This document shows positions 33,878 through 41,419 of a stretch of DNA of 64,000 nucleotides, in pieces. The notes under the pieces are model-generated. The model saw only the letters and a program-made list of their open reading frames with translations, searched no databases and had not been told where the DNA came from. Numbering within the stretch: position 1 is the stretch's first letter; every line of letters begins with the position of its first letter. The stretch comes from Nonomuraea fuscirosea (lineage in GTDB: Bacteria > Actinomycetota > Actinomycetes > Streptosporangiales > Streptosporangiaceae): assembly GCF_003001935.1 (NCBI RefSeq), contig NZ_PVNG01000004.1, forward strand, positions 434,001-498,000, read 5' to 3'. The translations under genes were made by a program, and so were the position numbers.

Positions 33878-34011
33878 CGCGGGTGCCGCCGGTCGGAGGG
33901 CTGATGCGGGCCGCCGATCCGCGTCGGCTCCCCGTCCTCTCCTCGGCGGGATCTCGGCAGGATCTCGGCGGGATCGCCGGTGGTCAGCGCAGGGGGTTCT
34001 CGCGCCGGTGG

Positions 34012-34551
34012 TCAGCGCACGCCGGACGACTCCTCCAGATAGGCCATCGCCCCCACCGGCTCCTCGGCGAAGAAGACCAGGTCGGTGAGGGGGCGCGGCA
34101 GGAAGCCCTCGTCCTCCATCCGCTGGAACTGCTGCTTGAGCCCGTCGTAGAAACCCGCCGTGTTCAGCAGCACGACCGGCTTGTCCGTGCGGCCGTGCTT
34201 CTTCAGCTCCAGGATCTCGGTGGCCTCGTCCAGCGTGCCCGTCCCGCCCACCATGATCACCACGGCGTCGGCCTTCTCCAGCAGCAGCCGCTTGCGCTCG
34301 CCGAGATCGGCCGCGATCACCATGTCGTCCACGCCGCGGCGCGCCTTGGCGGCCAGGAAGTCCACCGACACGCCCATCAGCAGCCCGCCCGCCGCGTGCA
34401 CGCCGTCCGCCATCACCTTCATCAGGCCCACGTCCGAACCACCCCACACCAGCGTGTGCCCGCCCCTGCCGATCAGCTCGGCGAACTCGCGGGCGGGGCG
34501 GGTGTAGGTCTCGGACAGGTCGGCGGCGGAAAGGAAGACACAGATGTTCAT
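34012..34551 (-). CDS. LOG-family (TIGR00730) Rossmann-fold protein, probable nucleoside-monophosphate phosphoribohydrolase
   Basis: Protein of 179 residues with lysine-decarboxylase-like/LOG features: SDVGLMKVMADGVHAAGG for phosphate binding and GGTGTLDEATEILELKK, the catalytic motif PGGxGTxxE with Val instead of the usual Pro (MVGGTGTLDE). LOG enzymes release free cytokinin bases from riboside monophosphates; the Pro change leaves Gly-Gly and Glu intact. ATG 34551 is preferred over GTG 34560. Confidence 0.88.
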   Translation of the reverse strand: MNICVFLSAADLSETYTRPAREFAELIGRGGHTLVWGGSDVGLMKVMADGVHAAGGLLMGVSVDFLAAKARRGVDDMVIAADLGERKRLLLEKADAVVIMVGGTGTLDEATEILELKKHGRTDKPVVLLNTAGFYDGLKQQFQRMEDEGFLPRPLTDLVFFAEEPVGAMAYLEESSGVR

Positions 34552-34666
34552 GCGCTCCACCGTACGAGGTGCGTTCCCGGCCTGAGTAGGGCGTACCTAC
34601 TCATGCCCTGACCGGGGTCGCCGCCTTATCACTGGAGGACGTTCATCCCCAGTCAAGGAGATCGCG

Positions 34667-35272
34667 GTGAATCGCACCCTCAGCCTTCTCGGTGCCGCCG
34701 GCGTCGTCGCCCTGGGCGTCCTGCCGGCCTTGAGCGCGCCCGCCGTCGCGGCGCCCAACTGCGCCGCCGCGTCGGCGTACTACGACAGCGCCCCCACCAG
34801 CGCCAACCTCGCCATGTTCCGCCAGGCGGTGCACTGCCTGATCGACGCCGAGCGCGCCGCGGTCGGGCTCGGCCCGCTGACCGTCAACACCCCGCTCACC
34901 AACGCGGCGGTCTCGCACGCCGCTGCCGCCGCCTCGATCAAGTGGTGGGGGCCGGGCGCCGACTCGCACCGCAACCCGCAGACCGGCTCCACGCCGGGCA
35001 GCCGCATCACGGCCGCGGGCTACTGCCCGAACCCCGTCTCCTGGGCCTACGCCGAGACCACCTACACCGGCTGGGGCACCGGAGCGGGCACGCCGCGGGC
35101 CGCCGTGCGCTGGTGGGTGCACGTCAGCACGTACGGGCACCGGCAGATCGTGCTCAGCCCGACCCTGAAGGACCTCGGCGTGGGTGTCGCGGTCGGATCG
35201 GCGGACCCGGCGGGCGCGGGCTCGCCTGGCGGCGGCACGTACGTGGTCGACTTCGGCCGCTGCCAGCGCTGA
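34667..35272 (+). CDS. Secreted CAP/SCP-domain protein
   Basis: Exported protein of 201 residues: AAGGAGAT lies 5 nt before GTG 34667 and the signal peptide is NRTLSLLGAAGVVALGVLPALSAPAVA. The CAP fold is shown by LIDAERAAVGLGPLTVNTPLTNAAVSHAAAAA (helix 1 region) and WWVHVSTYGHRQIVLSPTLKDLGVGVAVG, the classic end-of-domain pattern with H at the cavity. Two Cys pairs are likely. Bacterial CAP proteins bind lipids or the cell wall; the exact role is unknown. Confidence 0.9.
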   Translation: MNRTLSLLGAAGVVALGVLPALSAPAVAAPNCAAASAYYDSAPTSANLAMFRQAVHCLIDAERAAVGLGPLTVNTPLTNAAVSHAAAAASIKWWGPGADSHRNPQTGSTPGSRITAAGYCPNPVSWAYAETTYTGWGTGAGTPRAAVRWWVHVSTYGHRQIVLSPTLKDLGVGVAVGSADPAGAGSPGGGTYVVDFGRCQR

Positions 35273-35491
35273 GACCTCCGCCGGCACCCACAACCTCGCC
35301 GGCGCTGGAACCCCGGCTGGCGCGAAGGCCCCGGCCGGTGTAGACGATCCGGCCGGCGTTGATGATCCCGCCGGCCCGCGAGTCCGGTCCGGCGGAAAGC
35401 GGATGGCAAGCACGGCGCAAACTCCTGTCGCCTCGATGCAAGCGGTCCGGCTTACACATAGTGACGTCGCCACTACGAAAGGATCAATCCG

Positions 35492-36085
35492 ATGTCGCGC
35501 TCCCGTGCCTTCCTCGGCCTCCTCACCGCTCTCGGAACGGCGGCCACGGCCGTCGCCGTCACCGCCGCTCCGGCGAACGCCACGGCCTGCAACCCCGCCC
35601 TGATCGCGCCCGCCGGCAGCCTCGTCGGCGACCTGTGGCGCTCCAACGGCGGCGAGCGCAGCGTCTACGGCTGCCCGACCACCAAGGAGTACGGCTACGC
35701 CGGCAAGCGCGGCTCGTACCAGGCCTTCCGCAACGGCAAGATCGTCTGGTCGCCCAACCTGGGCGGCGGCGCCCTGGTCCGCGCCTACTACGCGGGCGGC
35801 AAGGCCGTCTTCCGCTGGAGCGGTCTCGGTCGCGACTGGGACTTCTTCAACGTCCGCTGGAGCATCAACGGCGGCAAGACCACGCAGGTGAAGGTCGGCA
35901 GGCTGACCCCGTGGAGCGGCGTGTACGCGGTCAACCCCAGCTGCCAGGACGGCGTCTGCATGACCTCCAACGGTCACGGCGGAGTCCTCAAGGCCGCCTT
36001 CATCGTGCAGGGCTGCGACCGCGGCACCTTCAGCTCCGACTGCGGCCCCTGGAGCATCGCCACCTCCGTCAAGGCCCCCTACTGA
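35492..36085 (+). CDS. Secreted LGFP-repeat protein
   Basis: Exported protein of 197 residues. The signal peptide SRSRAFLGLLTALGTAATAVAVTAAPANA is followed by an LGFP-type repeat (AGSLVGDLWRSNGGERSVYGCPTTKEYGYAGKRGSYQAFRNGKIVWSPNLGG), a module that anchors proteins to the cell wall in corynebacteria and mycobacteria. A second domain of about 120 residues, with Cys pairs (SCQDGVCMTS, GCDRGTFSSDCGPW) and no recognised family, follows. The promoter side holds degenerate CCGGC repeats (35280-35390). It ends with a strong hairpin. Confidence 0.8.
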   Translation: MSRSRAFLGLLTALGTAATAVAVTAAPANATACNPALIAPAGSLVGDLWRSNGGERSVYGCPTTKEYGYAGKRGSYQAFRNGKIVWSPNLGGGALVRAYYAGGKAVFRWSGLGRDWDFFNVRWSINGGKTTQVKVGRLTPWSGVYAVNPSCQDGVCMTSNGHGGVLKAAFIVQGCDRGTFSSDCGPWSIATSVKAPY

Positions 36086-36094
36086 TGACCCCCT

Positions 36095-36117
36095 CGGGCC
36101 CGCCCCTCCCGGGCCCG
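36095..36117. terminator. Hairpin between convergent genes
   Basis: CGGGCCCG, a 7-nt loop, CGGGCCCG forms an 8-bp all-GC stem 10 bp after the stop of the LGFP gene and 47 bp from the stop of the convergent sigma gene. There is no U-run, as is usual for high-GC actinomycete terminators; it could serve both directions. Confidence 0.5.
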
Positions 36118-36163
36118 TCGGGTAAGAGCGCGAGCCGCAAGGACCGCCACCCGCCCGGAACCC

Positions 36164-37123
36164 TCACGTACCCCCCAGCAGCCCGACGTCGGACACCGGC
36201 CCGATGTGGCCGAGCTTGTCGGGGTTGGCCACCGAATGGATGGCCTGCACCACGCCGTCGGCGACGTCGAGCTCGACCACGGCCGCCACCCGTCCGTCCC
36301 CGTCGTACAGCACCGCGCCCGGCCGCCCGTTGACCCAGGCCAGCCGGGGCAGGACGCCGAGCTTCCTGGCCCGGCGCAGCCCCGCCACCAGCATCCGCGC
36401 GGCGCGCACCGACCCCGCCGCCGGGTTCCCGATCGACGGCGCCTTGCCGCCCCCGTCGCCGTGCAGTACCACGTCCGGCGCTAGCAGGCCGAGCAGCGCG
36501 TCCATGTCGCCGCCTGCGGCCGCCTCGAAGAACCTGCGGGCCAGCTCCTCGCCCGCAGCCCGCTGCGCGGGGCCGCCGCGCACCTTGCGCCCGGCGGAGA
36601 TGTGCTGCCTGGCGCGGGCGAAGATCTGGCGGCAGTTCACCTCGGTCTTGCCGGTGATCCTGGCCACGTCCTCGTAGCCGTACCCGAACACCTCGCGCAA
36701 CATGAACACCGCCCGCTCCACCGGCGACAGCGACTCCAGCAGCACGAGGAACGCCATCGACAGCGAGTCGGCCAGCTCGGCGCGCTCGGCCGGCCCCTGG
36801 CCGTCGGCGGGCACGACGACCGGTTCGGGCAGCCAGTCACCCACGTACGTCTCCCGCCGCACCCGCGCCGACCGCAGATGGTCGATGCCCAGCCGTGTCA
36901 CCGCCGTCGTCAGGTACGCCTTCAGGTCCGCGATCACGGTGCCCGCTCGGCGCGCCCGGGTCAGGCCGAGGAACGCGTCCTGCACGATGTCCTCCGCGTC
37001 GCCCACCGACCCGGTCATCCCGTAGGCGATGGAGAACAGCAGCGGCCGGTACGCGGTCGTGCCCGTCTCGTCCGCCGGCTCGGGCAGGGGTTCCCGTGCG
37101 CCGGCCGGTCTACCGCCGCTCAT
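36164..37123 (-). CDS. ECF41-type RNA polymerase sigma factor (third copy)
   Basis: Sigma factor of 319 residues. Region 2 is LLFSIAYGMTGSVGDAEDIVQDAFLGLTRAR, region 4 LSPVERAVFMLREVFGYGYEDVARITGKTEVNCRQIFARARQHI; the SnoaL-like tail has DGGGK (LHGDGGGKAPSIGNP) and NPDKL (SVANPDKLGHI). GAGAAGG lies 8 nt before ATG 37123; ATG 37129 and TTG 37156 are alternatives. It follows the SDR gene on the same strand, 54 nt away, so they probably form an operon driven from the ECF41-like promoter at 37943-37968. Confidence 0.92.
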   Translation of the reverse strand: MSGGRPAGAREPLPEPADETGTTAYRPLLFSIAYGMTGSVGDAEDIVQDAFLGLTRARRAGTVIADLKAYLTTAVTRLGIDHLRSARVRRETYVGDWLPEPVVVPADGQGPAERAELADSLSMAFLVLLESLSPVERAVFMLREVFGYGYEDVARITGKTEVNCRQIFARARQHISAGRKVRGGPAQRAAGEELARRFFEAAAGGDMDALLGLLAPDVVLHGDGGGKAPSIGNPAAGSVRAARMLVAGLRRARKLGVLPRLAWVNGRPGAVLYDGDGRVAAVVELDVADGVVQAIHSVANPDKLGHIGPVSDVGLLGGT

Positions 37124-37177
37124 CTCCATGGCCTTCTCGTTTCCGTACGACGTCAAGCAGGGTATCCGGGGCGGCGT

Positions 37178-37933
37178 TCACCAGGCGACGGGGCCGAGGC
37201 GGTCGATGAAGATCCCGCTCGGCCCGTCGGGGCCGAGCGTGGCGAGCTTGACGATCGGGTCGCTGCCCTCGGTGACCGTCAGCTGGCCGGTGTGATGGTT
37301 CATGTCGGTCGCGGTGTACTTGCGGTTCGCGACCTCTCCCGGGGTGAGCAGGTTGAACTTGATCTCCGGGAGGGCCTGGGCGTACCGGACGGTGATCATG
37401 TTCAGCGCCGCCTTGGACGAGCTGTAGGCGAGCTCGTGCATCTTCGAGGCGGGCTGGTCGGGGTCCGTCATGACCGCGAAGGAGCCGCCGCCGCTGGACA
37501 CCATCACGACCCGCGGGTTGGCCGCCGCCCTGAGCAGGGGGAGGAACGCGTGGGTGACCCTGACCGGGCCGTACACGTTGGTGTCGTAGACGGGGTGGAG
37601 CTCGTCGGCCGTGGCCTCGGCGGGGTTGACCACGTTCCCGGGCGCGCCGGCGTTGTTGACCAGCACGTCCAGCCGGTCGGTGTGCTCGCGGACGCGCCGT
37701 ACGGCCTCGGCCACGGACTCGTCCGAGGTCACGTCCAGCGGCACCATGATCACGTTCGCGCCGTCCGCGGCCAGTTTGGCGGCGGCCGTCCTGCCGCGCT
37801 CCTCGTCGCGCGAGCCGAGGAAGATCGTCCAGCCCAGCTCGCCGAGCCGCCTGGCCGTCTCGAGGCCGAGTCCCTTGTTGCCGCCGGTGATCAGCGCCGT
37901 GGTGTGTTCCGTGGTCTGTTCGGTGTTCGTCAT
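37178..37933 (-). CDS. Short-chain dehydrogenase/reductase in the ECF41 operon
   Basis: NAD(P)-dependent oxidoreductase of 251 residues. The cofactor site is ALITGGNKGLGLETARRLGE; the NNAG motif lies in DVLVNNAGAPGNV; the catalytic Ser/Tyr/Lys are in VMVSSGGGSF and LAYSSSKAAL, with YSSSK having the Tyr-x3-Lys spacing. ATG 37933. Oxidoreductases are standard ECF41 partners, and this gene has the best match to the ECF41 promoter in the window just upstream. Confidence 0.93.
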   Translation of the reverse strand: MTNTEQTTEHTTALITGGNKGLGLETARRLGELGWTIFLGSRDEERGRTAAAKLAADGANVIMVPLDVTSDESVAEAVRRVREHTDRLDVLVNNAGAPGNVVNPAEATADELHPVYDTNVYGPVRVTHAFLPLLRAAANPRVVMVSSGGGSFAVMTDPDQPASKMHELAYSSSKAALNMITVRYAQALPEIKFNLLTPGEVANRKYTATDMNHHTGQLTVTEGSDPIVKLATLGPDGPSGIFIDRLGPVAW

Positions 37934-37942
37934 GCCCTCTAA

Positions 37943-37968
37943 GACGGGCTCCGCGTCCTGCTGTGACA
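37943..37968 (-). promoter_or_regulatory. Candidate ECF41 promoter of the SDR/sigma operon
   Basis: On the minus strand TGTCACA (complement of 37962-37968) is a perfect match to the remembered -35 consensus, followed after 15 nt by CGTC (complement of 37943-37946). The -10 lies 9 bp before ATG 37933, so the mRNA would be leaderless or nearly so. Confidence 0.65.
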
Positions 37969-38040
37969 CCGTGTGAGCGAGCTCACACGGGCGCGCGCGG
38001 CGTGGCCGGCCGCCGGCAAGGTCATCGGATGGGGGAACGC

Positions 38041-38166
38041 AGCTGACTTTACGTAGTGAATTCCCCGTCAAAGCTAAGCGAAATAAGTGGATATAACCCT
38101 GTTTGATGCGATTTGCGGGGATATTGTCCTATTTGGAAAGTGGTAACCACCGGGGGGAGGACTACG
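38041..38166 (+). promoter_or_regulatory. AT-rich promoter region of the Trp/Arg micro-ORF
   Basis: This stretch is far more AT-rich than its surroundings. Possible elements are TTGTCC at 38124-38129 and the 11-bp palindrome GTGGTAACCAC at 38140-38150, immediately before the ribosome site GGGGGGAGG (38152-38160). I cannot assign a regulator. Confidence 0.4.
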
Positions 38167-38313
38167 ATGGCTGGATCGAGCGGCTTCCACGAAGGAGGCG
38201 GCTGCGGGCGGCGCCGCTGGCGTCGTCGTCGTTGCCGCCGTCGCAGGCGCTGGTGGGGCGGCTGGGGCGGACCCTGGGACAGAGGCTGGGGCGGCGGCTG
38301 GAACTGGTGGTAG
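38167..38313 (+). CDS. 48-residue Trp/Arg/Gly-rich micro-protein
   Basis: Small ORF with an excellent ribosome site: GGGAGG ends 6 nt before ATG. The 48-residue product opens with MAGSSGFHEGGGCG, then an Arg block (RRRWRRRRCRRRRRWW), then a Gly/Trp tail (GGWGGPWDRGWGGGWNWW). It has 13 Arg, 9 Trp and 2 Cys, no signal peptide and a very strong positive charge. It could bind nucleic acid or membranes like Trp/Arg antimicrobial peptides, or act as a leader peptide whose translation controls the phosphotransferase gene starting 136 nt downstream. I know no family. GC-rich CGT/TGG codons could by chance give such a composition, but the ribosome site and AT-rich promoter argue for a real gene. Confidence 0.6.
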   Translation: MAGSSGFHEGGGCGRRRWRRRRCRRRRRWWGGWGGPWDRGWGGGWNWW

Positions 38314-38448
38314 ACCAACCGGCCTGCCGAGGCCGCGGGCCGCGGCGGTTTCCGCACCGCGTATGAAACCAGTCCCCGTTGGCGGTGCCTGACGGATTCC
38401 GCCGCGAGCCCGCACTCGCCCCGCGCGTCGTCACCAGAAGGAGTGTGG

Positions 38449-39506
38449 GTGGAGAATTCACCGGACGCGCGGGGCGCGATGACGAGCGCAACGGAAAACA
38501 ACACGATGCACGGCGCGCTTCCGCCCGCCACGGGTGGCCGCAGAATCGCGTGGTCGGCGGTGCCCTGGCAGGTGGCCGCCGGAATAGAACGGCTGCTCGG
38601 CAGCAGGGTGACCGGCGCGGTCAGTCAGCCGGGAGGCTTCTCCGAGGGGCTGGCCGCGCGGGTGCGGCTGGCGGACGGGGGCCGCGCCTTCGTCAAGGCG
38701 CCAGTTCCCGTACGGCGCCCGCGGTGGCGGGCTTCCACCGCAGGGAGATCGCGATCTCGCGGACGCTGCCCCGGACGGTGCCGGCGCCTCGGTTGCTGGA
38801 CGCGTACGACGACGGCGACTGGGTGGCGCTGGTCTTCGAGGACATCCCCGGACGATTGCCCGCACAGCCGTGGCAGCCCGACGAACTGGAACACGCCCTG
38901 GCAGCCGTGACCGACCTGACCCAAGCCTTGACGCCGTCCCCGATGGACGAACGACTGCTCGGCCGGCCACGTTTGGGAGGCTGGACGACCCTGGCGAACG
39001 CCACCGCAACAGCCGCGACGAGCGCCGCCTCGGAACGGGCCGCCGCCGGGCGGGAGGAGCTTGCGGTGATCTCCCCGTGGGCGGCTCGGCATCTCGACGA
39101 GCTGGCCGCGCTGGAGGAACGTGCCGCGCCCGCCCTCACCGGCCGCACTCTCCTGCACGGCGACCTGTACCCGTTCAACATCATGTTGTACGGACGGCGC
39201 GTCTTCGTCGTCGATTGGCCGCACGCCTGGGTCGGCGCCGCGCACGGTGACCTGGTGACACTGCTGTCGGGCGTGTCGCTCAGCGGCCTGGATCCGCAAC
39301 CCATCGCCGAGCGTCACCCGCTGACCCGCGGCCTGGACGCCGCTCAGATCGACGCGGTGCTGGTGGCGCACTCCGGCTTCCTCCTCCGCACCGCCACCTC
39401 GGCGGGACCGAAAACCGATCACCGCCTGGTGGACATGATGGTCGCCCTGGGTCTCGCCTCCCTGCGCTGGCTCAGCACCCGCCGTGGGAGGAGCCTCCTC
39501 GGCTAA
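38449..39506 (+). pseudogene. Aminoglycoside-phosphotransferase-like kinase with a frameshift
   Basis: A protein-kinase-fold phosphotransferase (APH family) is split between two frames. From GTG 38449 (AAGGAG 5 nt upstream) the first frame gives RRIAWSAVPWQVAAGIERLLG and GGFSEGLAARVRLADGGRAFVKA; after 38700 the reading must move to the next frame to continue ASSRTAPAVAGFHRREIAISRTL through to the catalytic loop LLHGDLYPFNIMLYGRRVFVVDWPHAWVGA and the stop at 39506. The change fits loss of one G or C in GGCG(G)CC at 38697-38702. Both halves keep family sequence, so the lesion is recent, a sequencing error, or a programmed shift. Confidence 0.8.
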
Positions 39507-39517
39507 GGTCTCGGCGC

Positions 39518-39742
39518 ATGGACGACTGGCTGACCGACACCCGCACCTCCTACGACACGGTCGCATCCAGCGCCGACCAGTTGCGCGGGGCGGTGGGTGA
39601 GCGGCCGTACGTGCGCGCGGCGCTGGCCCTGTTCGCTGACCTGCTGCGCGACGCCGGGTTCGCGGTGGAGACGCAGCTGACGGTTCACCTCGACGAGAAG
39701 GTCCCCGGGGCGATGTTGTTCGCGCGTCCCGGTCGCGCCTGA
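39518..39742 (+). pseudogene. Internally deleted class I SAM methyltransferase
   Basis: A 74-residue frame joins the N-terminus of a known actinobacterial methyltransferase type (MDDWLTDTRTSYDTVASSADQLRGAVGERPYVRAALALFADLLRDAG) directly to that family's C-terminus (RDAGFAVETQLTVHLDEKVPGAMLFAR). The SAM-binding core with the GxGxG motif, about 130 residues, is missing. The phrase RDAG occurs at both joints in relatives, so recombination between short repeats could have removed the middle in frame. It cannot be a methyltransferase as it stands. It starts 12 nt after the kinase stop. Confidence 0.6.
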
Positions 39743-39811
39743 GGCGGGACGCGTCACATTCCAGGGCGCTGGTTCGTCGGAGTGGTGAGACATCGTTGAG
39801 GGAGAAGACAG

Positions 39812-40240
39812 ATGACCCAGTCAGACAGCAACAGAGCGACGTTCCAGCGCTTTCACGAGGTCGTCAACGGCGGTGACGCGGAGCTCATCGCGAAGGCGAT
39901 CGACAACCTCGTCCGGCCGGACGTGCTGTTCCACGCGCCGGTGCCGATGGGGACGACGGGCCCGCAGGCGATGAAACAGGTGTGGGAGGTGCTCCTTCGC
40001 GCGTTCCCCGACATCCGCGTCACGGTCGAGGACGTGATCGCCGAGGGTGACAAGGTCGTCTCCAGGAACACGGTCACCGGCACCCACCTGGGCGAGTTCA
40101 GGGGCATGGAGCCGACAGGCCGGTCCGTCACGTACGGCGAGATCTTCATCGCCCGCTTCGAGGACGGCAGGATCGCCGAGCTGTGGGGGGTCGTCGACGT
40201 CTTCTCCCAGTTGAAGCAGCTCGGCGCCATACCGGCCTGA
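39812..40240 (+). CDS. Ester cyclase / SnoaL-like protein
   Basis: NTF2-fold protein of 142 residues: FQRFHEVVNGGDAELIAKAIDNLVRPDVLFHAPVPMGTTGPQAMKQVWEVLLRAFPDIRVTVEDVIAEGDKVVSRNTVTGTHLGEFRGMEPTGRSVTYGEIFIARFEDGRIAELWGVVDVF is the full SnoaL pattern, with the pocket His and Asp residues seen in polyketide cyclases. A GAGGGAGAAG ribosome site precedes ATG. Many members act on small esters or are catalytically unassigned. Confidence 0.9.
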   Translation: MTQSDSNRATFQRFHEVVNGGDAELIAKAIDNLVRPDVLFHAPVPMGTTGPQAMKQVWEVLLRAFPDIRVTVEDVIAEGDKVVSRNTVTGTHLGEFRGMEPTGRSVTYGEIFIARFEDGRIAELWGVVDVFSQLKQLGAIPA

Positions 40241-40270
40241 CCAGGCCGCGCGCCGCGAGCGATGCGGCGG

Positions 40271-41239
40271 TCAGCCCGCGGTGACGATCAGTTTGCCGTT
40301 CTTGGGGGTGCCGTGGCGTTCGAGCTCGGTGAGCACCGGGATCGCGTCGGCGAGCGGCACGGTACGGGCGATCGGAATCCGCAGCCCTCCCTGCGCGGCC
40401 AGGTGGGTCACCACGTCGAGGTCGTTCGTGCTGGGATCGGCGATCAGCACCTTGTAGGGCCCCGGCAGGGCGCTGCGCGCGAACTTCACCGGCGTGGGGA
40501 CGATGTCCAGGATGCGGCCACCGGGCTTCAGCAGCAGCCGGGCGGCCGTGGCGGAGAGCGTGCCGGCGGTGTCGAAGACCAGGTCGAAGCGCCCTTCGAG
40601 CGGTGCGGGGTCGAAGCCGAACTCGACGATCGGGTCGATGCCGAGCTCGCGGGCCTCCTTCACGGCGGTGGCCCGGCAGCTGCCTCCCACCGAGGCGCCG
40701 GACATCAGCGCGATCTGGGCGGCGGCCCGCCCGACGCCGCCCAGGCAGCCGTTGATGAAGACGGTCTGCCCGGGTCGCAGCTTTCCCTTGCCGAGGATGG
40801 CCTGGTACGCGGTGACCCCGGCGACCGGGAGCGCCGCGGCCTGCTCGTAGGACAGCTCCGCCGGCTTCCGCACCACCGTCCGCTCCGAGGCGAGGACCAG
40901 CTCGGCGAACGCGCCCGCCCCTTTGAGACTCGTTCCGCCGAGCACCTCATCGCCGGGCTTCAGCCTGGTCACGTCCGCGCCGACCGCCTCGACGACGCCC
41001 GCGAAGTCGTTGCCGACCCCGCGCGGGAAGGCGCGGCCGGTCATGAGGCGCATCTCGCCGTTGCGCATCTTCCAGTCCATCGCGTTGGCGGCCGCCGCCT
41101 TCACCCGGACGAGCACCTCGTCCCGGCCTGGTCGCGGTGGCTCGAAGTCCTCAAGCCGCAGGACCTCGGGGCCGCCGAAGCGGTGATATTGGATGCGCCG
41201 CACCGTGGGCATCCTCGTTCCGCTCGGGCTGCCGGTCAT
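40271..41239 (-). CDS. MDR-family NADP-dependent alcohol dehydrogenase / quinone reductase
   Basis: Medium-chain reductase of 322 residues. The N-terminal GroES-like domain includes VRVKAAAANAMDWKMRNGEM and GNDFAGVVEAVGADVTRLKPGDEV; no zinc-ligand Cys set is seen, so it belongs to the zinc-free quinone-oxidoreductase branch. The NADP site is VFINGCLGGVGRAAAQIALMSGA. AAGGAGGGGG lies 7 nt before ATG 41239. Divergent from tetR at 41420 with operator-like repeats between, so probably repressed by it. Confidence 0.92.
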   Translation of the reverse strand: MTGSPSGTRMPTVRRIQYHRFGGPEVLRLEDFEPPRPGRDEVLVRVKAAAANAMDWKMRNGEMRLMTGRAFPRGVGNDFAGVVEAVGADVTRLKPGDEVLGGTSLKGAGAFAELVLASERTVVRKPAELSYEQAAALPVAGVTAYQAILGKGKLRPGQTVFINGCLGGVGRAAAQIALMSGASVGGSCRATAVKEARELGIDPIVEFGFDPAPLEGRFDLVFDTAGTLSATAARLLLKPGGRILDIVPTPVKFARSALPGPYKVLIADPSTNDLDVVTHLAAQGGLRIPIARTVPLADAIPVLTELERHGTPKNGKLIVTAG

Positions 41240-41266
41240 GGCGACCCCCTCCTTCTGTTGTCTCGA

Positions 41267-41325
41267 CGTGACATCACATTAACAGTGATGTCGCGTCGTG
41301 ACATCAGCTGGCGCGGTGTGACATC
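41267..41325. promoter_or_regulatory. TetR-type operator cluster
   Basis: CGTGACATCAC (41267-41277), 7 nt, GTGATGTCGCG (41285-41295) is an inverted repeat with 10 of 11 pairs. The half-site GTGACATC recurs in direct orientation at about 41298 and 41317. The cluster lies 28 bp from the reductase start and upstream of tetR. Confidence 0.6.
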
Positions 41326-41419
41326 GGACACGTCCGTCCGGGGCGGACCCGACCGCGATGCCGTGACCGGCGCGGATGTGGTGTCACGTCGCGTCATCAA
41401 GACGGGTATCTTGGCGCCT

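Noticed and set aside
37129..37156. TTG start at 37156 for the third ECF41 factor, with CGTCGTAC beside it as a -10
   Set aside because: The CGTCGTAC has no CCTCACA/TGTCACA element 15-16 nt upstream, and GAGAAGG places the start at ATG 37123.
40262..41419. 386-codon upstream extension of the TetR frame
   Set aside because: It is antisense to the MDR reductase and crosses the operator cluster.
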